This document shows positions 11,039 to 22,276 of a stretch of DNA of 64,000 nucleotides, piece by piece. The notes under the pieces are model-generated. The model made no database searches and had not been told where the DNA came from. It saw only the letters and a list, made by a program, of their open reading frames with translations. The translations under genes were made by a program, and so were the position numbers. Position 1 is the stretch's first letter, and each line of letters starts with the position of its first letter. Origin of the DNA: Macrolepiota albuminosa (taxonomy: Eukaryota; Basidiomycota; Agaricomycetes; Agaricales; Agaricaceae). The stretch lies in assembly GCA_027475525.1 (NCBI GenBank), contig JAMWFC010000117.1, forward strand, positions 2,466,183 through 2,530,182, given 5' to 3'.

Positions 11039-11587
11039 ACCAGCCATCACACATCACAACTCTCTCTGCACCAATTGATCATGCACCCCACACACACGAT
11101 CTGAGTATACAGTCCCCTGTCCACTACTCAATGCCTCCCAGAACTTATTCCAGACACCCTGGAACCCAGAGACCCGGACCTGGCCCCGTAGTACTTATAG
11201 CATAGTTTCCCGATTGTGTTTGCTAGTCTTGATATTACACTTGTTTGCTTGCGTGCCCCTTTGACTGACTGGTATGCCTGATTGGTATGCTTTGACTGGC
11301 ACGCTCAAATTGTTCGTGTGCTTTTAAGACTGATACGCACTTCATATCTTAACTTACTAACTGGGTCTCATCCTAGAACCTCCGGTTCTTGACTCAACTC
11401 AAACCCTCTGATCCCTTTGCCCCCACCCGATTCCCGGACTAAGTCCCCTACCCCGGGAATCCCCTGTTTGCATCTTGAACCCCAGAGGCTCAGTCCAGAG
11501 TTCCAGACACCTGAGTACACATAGATCAAGTCCGTCTTGTAAGGGCATTGCTTTCCCGGAAAGCCCCCAACTCAGCAGAACCTGACA
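11039..11587 (+). repeat. 5' LTR of C1, left end missing
   Basis: It matches 21729-22276 of the 3' LTR and ends CAGAACCTGACA at 11587. It includes GTCTTGATATTA at 11226-11237, which is the exact complement of the PBS just outside the LTR. Confidence 0.85.
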
Positions 11588-11599
11588 TAATATCAAGAC
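11588..11599 (+). promoter_or_regulatory. Self-priming primer binding site of C1
   Basis: TAATATCAAGAC immediately follows the LTR and is a perfect 12-nt complement of GTCTTGATATTA at 11226-11237 inside the LTR. Tf1-type elements prime reverse transcription from the folded 5' end of their own RNA; this arrangement predicts the transcript start at or near 11226. C2 shares it (30648-30659). Confidence 0.8.
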
Positions 11600-11620
11600 T
11601 CTCTCCTTACACTGTTCTTG

Positions 11621-14340
11621 ATGGCTACGTATACTCATGCCTATTACCCCATGGGCTACCAGATTGACCCTTACGAACGTCCGGTCCCCAACCACTACTC
11701 TGCACAGATCCCCCGCCCTGTTTACCCATCTCTCCTGTACAAACTCCAACGTCTCCACCGCCACTGGGCCCACAACCCGTCCCTCTATGACCTGGGCCCC
11801 TCCACCCAACCTAGCCATGGTGTGACCCGTGGAAGCCCCCTCATACCAGAGCATCCCTGGGGGTCTACCAGAGACTCCGCCCATCTTCAGTGGACCTTGC
11901 CCGATTTCTCCCAGCGAGGGCTCCTTTGCGCCCACCCCCTACTACGGTTACCAATGCCCTGTTCTCCAACCCTGTGGGCTCCCCAACTATGACTACTCCC
12001 CTCAACACTACCCAGCTGCTGCCCCACCCACTCAGACCCCTCCCTCACCAATGGGACGAAGGCGCCTCGAGGAGTACGAATGGCAACGGGATGAAGTGCT
12101 CTGCTTACTCAGGATCTTGCCGGAGGACTTCGCGCAGCGGACAAGGGCGCTACTCACAGAATTCGGACATGACAACTTTAAAGGCACTCTGAAAGACTGG
12201 GCCCATTGCTTGGTCAAATTTGGGGACCACCTCATGCGAGGAGAACTCTCAGAGCAGGCTATGGTAAAGTACAGACACAATACGATCCTCCATGAGGAGC
12301 TGCAGCAACTGCTCGATGAAGTCCACACGTCCTCCTCCCCTCGACCCCTCAACGACCCTGCAGACCCAGGTCGCTTGATTCACATCTGACGGGAACCTCT
12401 GGAACGGGCCCCAGCAGCCCCCGTGATCCCAACTCCAGAGCAACGACAATGGGAAGAGTGATAAAATGTCTTGGCCATACTGTGGTCCCTCAACCTGACG
12501 GAAGGGCTATTCGATCAGCCTGCTGCCCGCACGGTAGGCTTGTCAACTTGCCGTAGGGCTAACTCTGTTCCTAGCACCTTCAAGACCTGGGGACAGCCCC
12601 AGAGACCCCTGGAACTGCTCCCGCAAATGGACAACGCCTGACCTCCACCCCTGGCAACCTCCGGGAGACCCCGGGCAGACACCCTCAGCATGGACGACAC
12701 GCTGTGCTACATCGACAAGCTCACTTGCAGCAACAACAAACAATGCCCCGCGTCTGCACCTGCGACCACCCTGGCCCCTCCAGAACCCAACTTCCATTGC
12801 AACCCCCCACCCCACTTTGACCTGCGGAACCCCCCACAGCCTCCGATGCAAGTGCGACCCTCCCAGATTGAATGTCTCCCGCACAACCTGGCACCTGACC
12901 CAGCACCCAGCCCTCCTCAGATCGCCCCAACACCACCAAACCCTCCCTGACCACCTCCGCCACCCCCAGCCAAACCCCGAGGATGACCCTCTGGCCCCCC
13001 ACCTCTGCCACCCCCTGCATGGAGACCTGGACCTCCCCCTGGTAGGAACGAACCCCCTTGGGACAATGGGCTTCCTGAGCACAGACCCCCAGGTGAGCCA
13101 CCTGGAGGAGGCCCTCCAGGCAGGTGGGGTCCTGCCCTCGGTGCCTTTCCTCCCCAAGAAGGGGGGGGCAACCACTATTACTACTATTACAACGCTGGCC
13201 CTCCTCTCTGCAACACCACCGGACCGGACAATGCTTGCAATGCCCTCATCTGCGAAGAATGTCTGGACATCCAAAAGCCTGATGCATTTACGGGCTGGGA
13301 CCCTCAAAAATGGCGTACCTTCCTCACCCAATGTCTTAACACGTTTCAGGCAAAGCCACTCAGGTTTCAGGTTGACAGCTCCCAGGTGGCCTTTGCCACC
13401 TCATACCTCCAGGGGATCGCTTTTGATCACTACACAGCCCTCATCCAGTTTGATCCCAACAACCTGGCGCTCGCCCGCTGGCAAGCCTTTGTCGACAAAT
13501 TCTCCAGGAAGTTCGGGATCTACAACACCATGGCCGAGGCTGAGGACAATTTCTTCAACCTCCAGATGCGCTCTGAGGAACGCTTCACCACCTTTATCGT
13601 ATGTTTCGAGAAGGAAGCTTATGAGACAGGCTGGAACTATAGCGCCCTCCAGTACACCCTCTGCCATGCACTGCCGCAGCACATCAAAGACGTCCTCCGA
13701 CTTGCCCTGAAACAACCCTCCTATGACGGATACAAGGCCCTTGTTATGCAGATTGACCAGCGCTACTAGGAAGACCGCAGCGAGTACTCGAACTCTTGAA
13801 CCCCCTGGAACTCTAAGGGAGGACCACCATGGCCCTCCGGCAAACCCTCTAACCCCAAAACCAAAACCCTGGTCTCTCTGCGTTTCCTGGTGGCCAACCT
13901 CCAGTGAGTCATGGCCTACCCAATACTAATCCCAGCAGCGGTGCCCACCCCCAGGCCCAACTTAACGCTGCCATGGCTACCAACGACCCAGGCAACATGC
14001 CACACCCTGAGGAACCTCCGGAAGACCCTGAAGACCCCGACTTCACCAATGAACAGGATGAAGAGGCCCTCCAGGCCAACCGGCTTCAGAAGAAGAGACG
14101 ACCCTGAGTTGAAGTTCCAAAGGACGTACAGGAATGACGGAGACAGGAAGGTGTCTGCATACTCTGTGGTGAGAAAGATCATTTCATCTCTGAGTGCCCC
14201 CAACAACAGGTTGTGGGACGCACCACTTGGACCTTCAAAGGGGAAGATGCCACCTACAAATATTCGGAAAATGACCCGGCGATTTAGACCCAGAAGATGC
14301 ACTAAATCGCAGAATCAACCCCAATGTCTTCTCCGCCCCA
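11621..14340 (+). pseudogene. C1 gag (broken)
   Basis: The ATG at 11621 (MATYTHAYYPMGY) corresponds to the C2 gag start at 30680. A Pro-rich N-terminal region (to about 13100) precedes a capsid-like segment (about 13200-13770; FTGWDPQKWRTFL, then FDHYTALIQF and ALVMQIDQRYW), typical of the retrotransposon Gag fold. A CCHC knuckle C-x2-C-x4-H-x4-C is at 14156-14197. Several frame changes and stops break it (for example the capsid stretch ends at TAG 13767-13769). Product would be the particle-forming structural protein. Confidence 0.75.
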
Positions 14341-15230
14341 GTCTTCTACCTTCGCTCCATGACACTCGCACAGGACACCCTCACGGCTTACCTACCCTCC
14401 CACTCCTTCCTCCTCAAAACCTGCCTCATCCCCTCCAGAATCCCTCTCAACACCCTCATCAATAGTGGTGCCATGGATAACTTCATCGATGAAGCATGGT
14501 CTACCTCTGCCCCGGAACCCGCTCAACGACTCCCAGTCCTGGTACAACTTTGCCTCTTCGATGGAGACGCCTCTACAGCGGGGGACATCACTCATTTCAT
14601 GCGTATGCCCATTATTTTCACCAACTGACAGACTCACACTCTCCGGATGTTGATAACCAAACTCCACCCCTCCACACCCTTGGTCCTAGGCCGTGGCTCT
14701 GAGACACCAACCTCCACATTGACTGGCAACATCTCACCCTTTGCCTGACCTGGGAACCGATGCCCAATGACCAGCATCTCCCCTTTGACATTCCCCACTT
14801 CCCGGGCCCTGACCCAACTCCGAAGGACCTTCTAGATGGGCCCCCACCGCCCCCCGGACTCTAGTCCTGCTCATCCTGATCCTTTGTCATCAATGCCAGG
14901 TTAGACGGTGCCCCGGGACCAATTTCAGCCCTCATCAACAGCAGAGCTACCAGAGTTTTTGTCAGTGATGCCCTCAACCTCCCCCACAGCCCCCTCGACC
15001 AACCCCTCCACCTGCGACGGCTTGACAGCACCCCCTCCTCCTCCAGCCCCATCCAGAGGTCTCACTTGGGACATGTGATCCTGGACAACGGCTTCGAGTT
15101 CACCTCCAACTTCCTGGTCACACAACTGCATGAATCGACTCCGATGGTGCTGAGACTATCCTGGCTATGGGACACAAACTCCAACATTGACTGGAGAACA
15201 TTCACCATGACGTTCCCAGGACCCGAGGAC
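14340..15230 (+). pseudogene. C1 tandem retropepsin-like domains (broken)
   Basis: There are two similar protease-like units. Unit 1 has NSGA at 14461-14472, where an active enzyme would have DSGA (Asp to Asn), followed by a CLFDG...GDIT strand and an ITKLH...PLVL strand. Unit 2 has NSRAT starting at 14937, then the ILDNG and VTQLHES...VLRLSWLW...IDW blocks. The same two-unit layout occurs in C2 (33528 and 33996). Neither unit in C1 keeps the catalytic Asp. The known family fold is a homodimeric aspartic protease; a built-in pair is unusual and described as a finding. Confidence 0.6.
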
Positions 15231-18200
15231 CATCCTACGACTGCCGTGCACCTCTGGGCCCTAGGGAGCGACCCGATGCCCGACACCTCTGGGACTGCAG
15301 CCCTGCCCCCTGCCCAGATGCCCCTGGCCACACCCTCGACGCCCATCCAAACTCACAAGGCCTCCGATCGACCCCCAAACATTCCTCAGAACAGGTACAA
15401 GGGGCTGAACTACCCAGACCGGTTTCAGACATGTGTCAAACCTGCTCCAACTTACAAATCTGTGACCCTGATTGATCCAAAAGCACTCAACATTAGGATC
15501 ATTGGAGCTGCTCCCTTTGCCTGCCTTATGCAGGATGGAACCCCCACGTTTCAGCTGCATACCTCGCTGTCACTCTCAGAAAAACACCTATAAGCAGACA
15601 CTACCTCCTCAGAAAAGAAAACCAAGGAGCAGATCCTCCAAGAAGTAGTTCCCCTGGAGTATCACGAATTCGCTGACGTATTCTCTGAAGGAGATGCTAA
15701 GGAAATTTCCCCTCACCGCCCCTATGACCATATGATCGATCTCAAGGAAGGAGCCGCCTCTCCCTTCAGCAAGGTATACAACATGTCAGAAGTCAAACTC
15801 CAGGCACTCAAGGACTACCTTGATAAAATGCTCAGGAAGGGATTCATCTGACCCTCCGCCTCCACTGCCGGAGCTTCGGTTCTATTCGCCAAGAAGAAGG
15901 ATGGCTCTCTCCGACTTTGCGTCAACTACTGGGGACTCAATAAGATCATCAAGAAGAACTGCTACCTGCTTCCACTCATTGGCAATTTGGTCAATCGACT
16001 CTGCAGTGCCAAGGTTTACACAAAAATTGACCTCCACTCCGGCTACAATAATGTCTGCATCGTCCCAGGACATGAGTGGAAAACTGCGTTCCGCACATGG
16101 TATAGTCTGTTTGAATACCTCGTAATGCCTTTCGGAATGACTAACTCTCCCACCACGTTCCAATATTTCATGAACGACATCTTCCATGACATGAGTGATG
16201 TCTTCGTGATCGTCTACCTGGACGACATCCTCATCTACTCCGACTCAAGGGAGGACCACCAGAAGCATGTCCAGCAAGTCCTTGAACATTTCCACATGGA
16301 AGAGGTTGAGTATCTCAGCGTTATTGTATTCCCAAATGGCATTCACATGGACCCCCACAAGGTCGAGGCCATTGTCAACTGGCCGCAACCCTGGAACGTC
16401 AAGGAAGTACAATCCTTCTTGGGTTTTGCTAACTTCTACCAGAGGTTTATAGACAACTACTCTGGTATCACAAAACCAAGGAAGTACAATCCTTCTTGGG
16501 TTTTGCTAACTTCTACCAGAGGTTTATAGACAACTACTCTGGTATCACAAAACCCCTCAACCGGCTCACACGCAAGGATGTTGCCTGGAACTGGGACAGT
16601 AAGTGCCAGAGCATCTTTAACTTGCTCAAGGAGGCTTTTATAGCTGCCCCCGTACTCTGGCACTACGACCCTGCCCTCCCGATCATCCTGGAATGTGATG
16701 CCTCCAACTACGCCATCGCCAGGATTCTCTTGCAGATGGGATCTGACGGTGGGGAACCCCGGCCAGTCGCCTTTTACACCCGGTCTATGATCAATGCTGA
16801 GCTTAACTACAACATCTATGACAAGGAGCTCCTCGCCATCATTGAAGCCTTCAAACAATGGTGAGCCTATCTCAAGGGAGCCTGGCACCGGATCCAGGTC
16901 TACTTGGATCACAATAACCTGCAGTACTTCACCACGACCAAGCAACTTAGTTGACAACAGGCCTGATGGTCCAAAATCCTCTTGAAGTATGACTTCACGA
17001 TCCAGTACCGCCCAGGATGACTCGGGGCCAAACCCGATGCCCTCACCTGGTGACCAGACGTCTACCCCAAGAAGTCCTTTGAGGCAGAATGCAATGCGTT
17101 CAATCATCACGTGGTGATCACTCCCGAACATCTGAATGCCGTACTAATTCTAAACGACAAAAGGACCCTGAGTCAGATCCGCTGTGCCCCCCAAGACAAG
17201 TACTTCACCGACCATGACCCCCGCAACCCCCCCGACGGAACCAACTGAGACCCCACCTTCTCCTTGTTCCTCAACAAAAAGCTCCTCCTCCGGGACGGCT
17301 GCATCTACGTCCCAGATCATGCCCAACTTTGCTACGATGTTCTCCACCAACACCATGACCACAAGCTCCGGAGACATCCTGGGATACGTAAGACCCTCCA
17401 ACTTGTCTCCTAGACTTACTTTTGGTCAGGGTTGAAGAAGGATGTGACCCGCTACATTTAATCATGCAAACCCTGCCTCCAGGCCAAGGTCCCCTGGCAC
17501 CAACCCTATGGACTCCTGAAACTGCTACCGGTTGGACAATGCCCCTGGTCTTCCATCTCCCTGGATCACATCATCAAACTCCCAGAATCTGAAGGGTTCA
17601 ACGCCATTCTTGTTGTTGTGTGTAGGCTGACCAAACAGGGCATCTTCCTACCCTGCCATACCACGGACTTCACCCGGCTGTTCCTCGAGCACGTCTTTGC
17701 CAAACACAGACTCCTGGACGACATCGTCTCCGACCATGGCCCACTCTTTGTGTCCAAGTTCTGGACCTCTCTGTGTAAGGCCCTTGAAGTAAAGACTAAC
17801 CTCTCTACTGCCTACCATCCCGAAACTGACAGTCAGACCAAAAGGGTCAATCAGTCTCTCAAGCAATACCTCCAGCTGTACATCAACTACTTGCAGGATG
17901 ACTGGCATGCCAAGCTTCCTCTGGCTGAGTTCACCTACAACAATACACTGCACTCTGCCACCAGGATGTCACCCTTCTTCGCCAACAAGAGATACCATCC
18001 TCAATTGACCCTCTCGCTCTGGGACATCCCATTGCACGCTGCCTACGAGGTTGCCCGGGATCTCCAGTCCCTTCACGAGTTCCTCCGGGAAGAGATCGAC
18101 ACCATGAACCAGGCCTATATAAAACACGCTGACCAAAAATGGGAAGATACTCCTGACTGGACCCCCAGGACAAAGGTATGGTTAGACCAATGCCACCTCC

Positions 18201-18610
18201 ACACCTGCCGGCCCTCTCCAAAACTCGATCACAAGCGCCTTGGCCCGTTCAAGATTTTGAAGAAAGTCTCATCCCATGCCTACAAGATCGAGCTCCCCCC
18301 AGGACTTAAAGGTTTGCACCTGGTATTCCACGTTCACCTCCTGGAACAACACCCCCCAGACCCCTTCTCCGAACAATGCCCCGAACCCCCTCCTCTGGTC
18401 GAGGTCAAGGATGAGTACCACTACGAGGTTGAAGACATCCTCAACTCCCGGAACATTTGTGGATGACCCCACTTCCTTATATGATGGAAGGGATATGGCC
18501 CAGAGGACGACACTTGGGAGCCATGCCAGAACCTCAGAGGCGCCCTTGACAAACTTCGGGACTTTCAACAACGGCACCTGGGGGACGACCTCCCTGGGCG
18601 CAGGACCCAC
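15230..18610 (+). pseudogene. C1 pol: RT, RNase H, integrase, chromodomain (broken)
   Basis: RT begins near 15650 (YHEFADVFSEG) and has the catalytic box YLDD at 16215-16226. RNase H carries ECDASNYAIA (about 16690) and YDKELLAII. An integrase zinc finger lies near 17340-17490 and a catalytic core follows (SLDH near 17560, SDHGPLF near 17732). A chromodomain near 18412-18590 reads YEVEDIL..., then [13 protein letters not shown] in a shifted frame. Breaks: TGA at 15849-15851 and several more TGA in RNase H and integrase, each explicable as CGA to TGA; a missing ~16-codon segment after about 16290 relative to C2; and a 77-bp duplication at 16401-16554 that is likely an artefact. Confidence 0.85.
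16401..16554 (+). repeat. Tandem 77-bp duplication inside C1 RT
   Basis: The block AAGGAAGTACAATCC... of exactly 77 bp occurs at 16401-16477 and again at 16478-16554. C2 has one unit at this place. It shifts the frame. Same period as four other duplications in the window. Confidence 0.92.
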
Positions 18611-18779
18611 AGACGGCAGTAGTGGGCATAACCCCCACCTCTGGGCTTAATAGAGATTCAACTCCCACATATATTTTCTGCTTCCCATCTCTAGCTCTTC
18701 AATACATTCCCAATGTTACTTAACTCACTTCCCTGGCTCCAAGAGGCCAAGTATATACATTTTCCTATAATTACACTAT

Positions 18780-21408
18780 CTACAGTAACAGGCCGGGACA
18801 AAAAACCAAGAACGAACAAAAACCCTCACCATCCCCTCCCCTTGGCCAACCCTGGAAATCCTCCCCCACCCCCTCCGGACCGTGCTCCTGCCACACCTCC
18901 TCGGCCAGCTGATCCCAGGATGGGAGGGGCTCACCCTCGTCCAAAACTTGCTTGAACCAGGACCCCAGGGCAGGCATGTTCCTCTGCCGGTGTGCGACCA
19001 CCACCTGCCCCAGAAGGTCAAGACCATGCTCCACCCTGGGGGTTGTCATTTCTGGGTGCTGCCCTTCCTGCAGCAATGCGAGTGCCATGGCTGCCCCATC
19101 TAGGAGCAGGTGGTGCTCCTGGGCCCAGCCTGGAGACGTCAGCAAAGGAAGCGAGCCAAAGAGATGGAGGGAATTCACTCAGGGATGCCATCCACGCAAT
19201 CACCACGTCACAGTGCAGACCCTCCATCAACTCCTGGCTCAAGGGGGCCCTCTCCAGGAACCCCACTCTCTGCTCCAGCCTTGCCCGCAATGCCTCTCCC
19301 TGAGCGACCCAAGCCTCCTCCAGCTGCCGGAGCGCCTCCTGACCCGCCTCCAACTCCCTCCACACATTGGCCCCGTCCCTGCCCTCCTTGGACTCCCCCC
19401 CCAGACACTCCTGAAAGGCCCTCACGTCTGCCCCAGAGGCCGCCCCAACAAAGGGGAAAAGATTGCTGGGGAGAGATGCAGGGGAAAAACCAGGGGTGGG
19501 GTCCCAGAGGGCAGGTGCGCCCTCTTGGAGGGCCCTGGGGAGGGGCTAGGCAATGCCCGCCATTTCCCCTTATCAGGGTGCCCCCCACGTCCCCCCTGCC
19601 CTGGGGCACCAAACTGGGTCACCCAATGCATGATCAAGACCATGGGCTGGCCCCGGCCACCTACTCGGATACCTCCCTGCCCCCCTGCCCCACCTCCAGC
19701 ACCTCCTCCTGGACCCCCACCACCTCCGTGACCCAATCCCTCTCCTCCACCCCCATCCTCCAGGTTATTCCCCCCAACGGCCACCCCTGCTCCCACGAGA
19801 CACAATACGCTCTCCAAAGCGCCAAAACGGAGCATCACTCGTAATTGAGGCGACAAGCCTTGCACACGAAAGTGTCATGCTGAGTTGAGGTGGACGGAGC
19901 CTCAAACAGGCACAGCACCAAGCGACGTGTGCAGTGAAGGCACTAGGCATTCAGGTTAGCCACAGGACCAGAGGTATAGAACTACTTACCAGCCCGTTGC
20001 TGATGCACCAGGCGTGAGGAGGCAAACCCTGGGGTCTCTCCAACGCCTCCTCGAAGACCTCCTGCATTGTGCCCGCCCACGCAACACGATGATTGTCTGG
20101 GACCTCAGAAATGGCCCCCACCGCCATCCCGGAGCGGCGGAAACGAGGGGTGACCAGTCGAGAACGAAGAGGGGGAGGGGGATGGGGGGGGTGCACGGTG
20201 ATGACGCCCAAAGTTTGGTCAGTAACAAATATAACTATAGTGTTACCGTACCAAAAGCTTGCATTGGGCATGCTATAAGTGATGAGAGGAGTCCCGGGCA
20301 GCTCCCAGAGAACACGTCTATGAGAATAAAGTAAAGTCAGAAGAAGGTCAGCAAGTGTCAAGCGCTAAGACAAAGCGCCTATGAACGAAGCGGTAAGTGA
20401 ACACGGCAATGGGAGCAGCAAAGAACACGGTAAGCTTAGCAAGGTCTAAGCGTCGTTAATGCCTGTCATATCTGCAAAGCGCGAGGGTGTTGAGTATTAG
20501 GGAGAGTCTGCAACTGCCGATAACTTCGACGTTGCCGACTGTAAATGAGATTTGGACCGTAAGGGAGACTGGAGTAAAGGGAGCAGGAAACTCTGTTCTT
20601 GGCTGCGTATGTACAAGTCGGTAAGTACTTTTTATACTACAAGGAGTTCACTGTTGCCAGTGACTAACAATTGCCAAAGTGCGGTAAACTAAAAAATTTT
20701 ATAGGGGTTGCTCCAACGGTTTCAGATCCCTACCGTCCATTCAAGAACCTTAGCAATGCCAGGCAGCAGATCGCAATGCTAAACCATCAATCCATCACTC
20801 TTCTGTCTGTCCAAAATGCTTAGCGATGTCAGGTGCCAAATTGAGGCACTAAGCGATGTCAGATGCCAAGGTCAAATACCAAGCTGTCCGTCAGTTTTTG
20901 ATAGATCGTCAGTCTTCTTTCCAAGTGCTGTCATCAGTGACTGATGCCATCTGTCAGTTGTCATTCTGTCTGCCGTCAGCGCTATCATTGATCAGATCTG
21001 CTTCTTGCCGTGCACGGCTGTCAAATATCGCCAAAATTGGTTAATTAGCACGTGCTAAGGTATCCCGAGCCAGTGCCACATTGCTGTAGCCTGCCGTTGA
21101 TGCGCTGATCCTGTATGGGGTCCTATCAACGGTCATCCATGCAAAGGTGGGCACAGGACGGCTGGGGCCTGCATTGGGAGCCAGCTGGGACTCGCCTCCA
21201 GGGCAGTAATGTTGTGTTGTTCTGGAAAAGGAAGGTCAGTTGCGATAAGTAGACAATGCGGGAAGCACTCATGTTGCTGTATGAGCACCGCCACGTGCTC
21301 CCGGTTGAGGTGAGCTCAGTACCGTGCATCCCAGGCTTCCCATGCCATCAGAGGCATGACTTCATCAGTAGGTGGGGGTATCGGGGAATGCGTCAGTGTA
21401 CGCAACAT
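18780..21408 (-). pseudogene. Antisense C6-cluster gene of C1, split by a solo LTR
   Basis: Gene on the strand opposite to pol, between pol and the 3' LTR. Likely ATG 21408-21406, with a Pro-rich start (PIPPPTDE) and then a helical segment containing one TGA. A solo A LTR (21128-20199) interrupts it. The exon ending HAWCISNGL at 19990 is followed by a 47-nt intron (19989-19943, GTAAGT...CTAG). The next exon starts with C-x2-C-x6-C-x15-C-x2-C-x6-C (19942 to 19832), each half matching Zn(II)2Cys6 spacing. A TGA sits just before the last Cys (19837-19835). Further on, a coiled-coil-like stretch (19425-19180), a 49-nt intron (19178-19130) and a last exon (WAQEHHLLLDG...) to about 18780. Equivalent to the gene at 38520-40406. 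Confidence 0.65.
20199..21128 (-). repeat. Solo family A LTR, inverted, with ACGG target duplication
   Basis: A 930-bp reverse-complement A LTR (TGATGACG... to ...GGTCCTATCA). The 4-bp flanks are ACGG at 20195-20198 and ACGG at 21129-21132. It is CpG-depleted relative to the other A LTRs and so older. Solo LTRs arise by recombination between the two LTRs of one insertion. It lies inside the antisense gene of C1. Confidence 0.88.
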
Positions 21409-21510
21409 GGTTGGGTTTATTTTTTTTTCAATAGGTGTCAGGGCATGTGCTGGATCCCATGCTTGGGGCCCAGTCTGGACCACTGGCTATGCGCACCTTG
21501 GAGGGTCTCA

Positions 21511-21528
21511 GCACTGAGGGGGGGGTGA
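21511..21528 (+). other. Polypurine tract of C1
   Basis: GCACTGAGGGGGGGGTGA abuts the 3' LTR start TGTCACGACC at 21529. C2 has the related AGAGAAGGGTGA before 40552. Confidence 0.8.
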
Positions 21529-22276
21529 TGTCACGACCCCTCCCTGGGACATCCCTGGAGCTCCATCCGGGAGCCTCTCTCTTCAACTCCACAATGCGCC
21601 CCGCCCCCGCGACTACTGACACCGCCATCACACACATCAAAGACCGCCATCACCCAGCACCCCTGGCAACCCCACATCACAGACCCCAGAATCAACTGCC
21701 ATCAACGATGGGATCACGCTGCTCGCTTCCAGCCATCATGCATCACAACTCTCTCTACACCAATTGATTGCGCACTCCACATGTGCGGTCCGGATATACC
21801 GTTTCCTGTCCGCTACTCAATGCTTCCCAGAACTTATCCCAGACACTCCAGAACCCAGACACCCAGACCCGGCCCCGTAGTACTTATAGTGTAGTTCCCC
21901 AATTGTGTTCGCTAGTCTTGATATTACACTTGTTTGCTTGCATGCCCCTTTGACTGACTGGTATGCCCGATTGGTACACTTTGACTGGCACACTCAAATT
22001 GTTCACGTGCTCTTAAGACTGGTACATACTTCATATCTTAACTTACTAACCGGGTCTCGTCCTAGAACCTCCAGTTCTCGACTCGACTCAAACCCTCTGA
22101 TCCCTTCGCCCCCACCCGATCCCCGGACTAAGTCCCCTACCCCGGGAATCCCCTGTTTGTGTCTTGAACCCCAGAGGCTCAGTCCGGAGTTCCAGACACC
22201 CAAGTACACGTAGATCAAGTCTGCCTTGTAAGGGTGTTGCTTTCCTGGAAAGCCCCTGACTCAGTAGAACCTGACA
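21529..22276 (+). repeat. 3' LTR of C1
   Basis: 748 bp, TGTCACGACC to AACCTGACA (TGTCA/TGACA inverted ends). Contains GTCTTGATATTA near 21914. It is the complete copy used to judge the truncated 5' LTR. Confidence 0.87.

Larger units (their letters stand above)
11039..22276 (+). mobile_element. Chromodomain Ty3/gypsy element C1 (decayed)
   Basis: Order: truncated 5' LTR (11039-11587), PBS, gag, two protease-like domains, RT, RNase H, integrase, chromodomain, antisense gene, purine tract and complete 3' LTR (21529-22276). A solo family A LTR (20199-21128) is nested in it. The first ~200 bp of the 5' LTR (matching 21529-21728) are absent because of the insertion at its left edge. Many former CGA Arg codons read TGA and CpG is reduced, indicating an old methylated copy. 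The chromodomain and self-priming PBS place it with the Tf1/sushi group of chromoviruses. Confidence 0.85.

Noticed and set aside
12543..13331. Gly-rich minus-strand open frames over C1 gag
   Set aside because: Shadows of the Pro-rich gag region (CCC runs read as Gly); not kept in C2.
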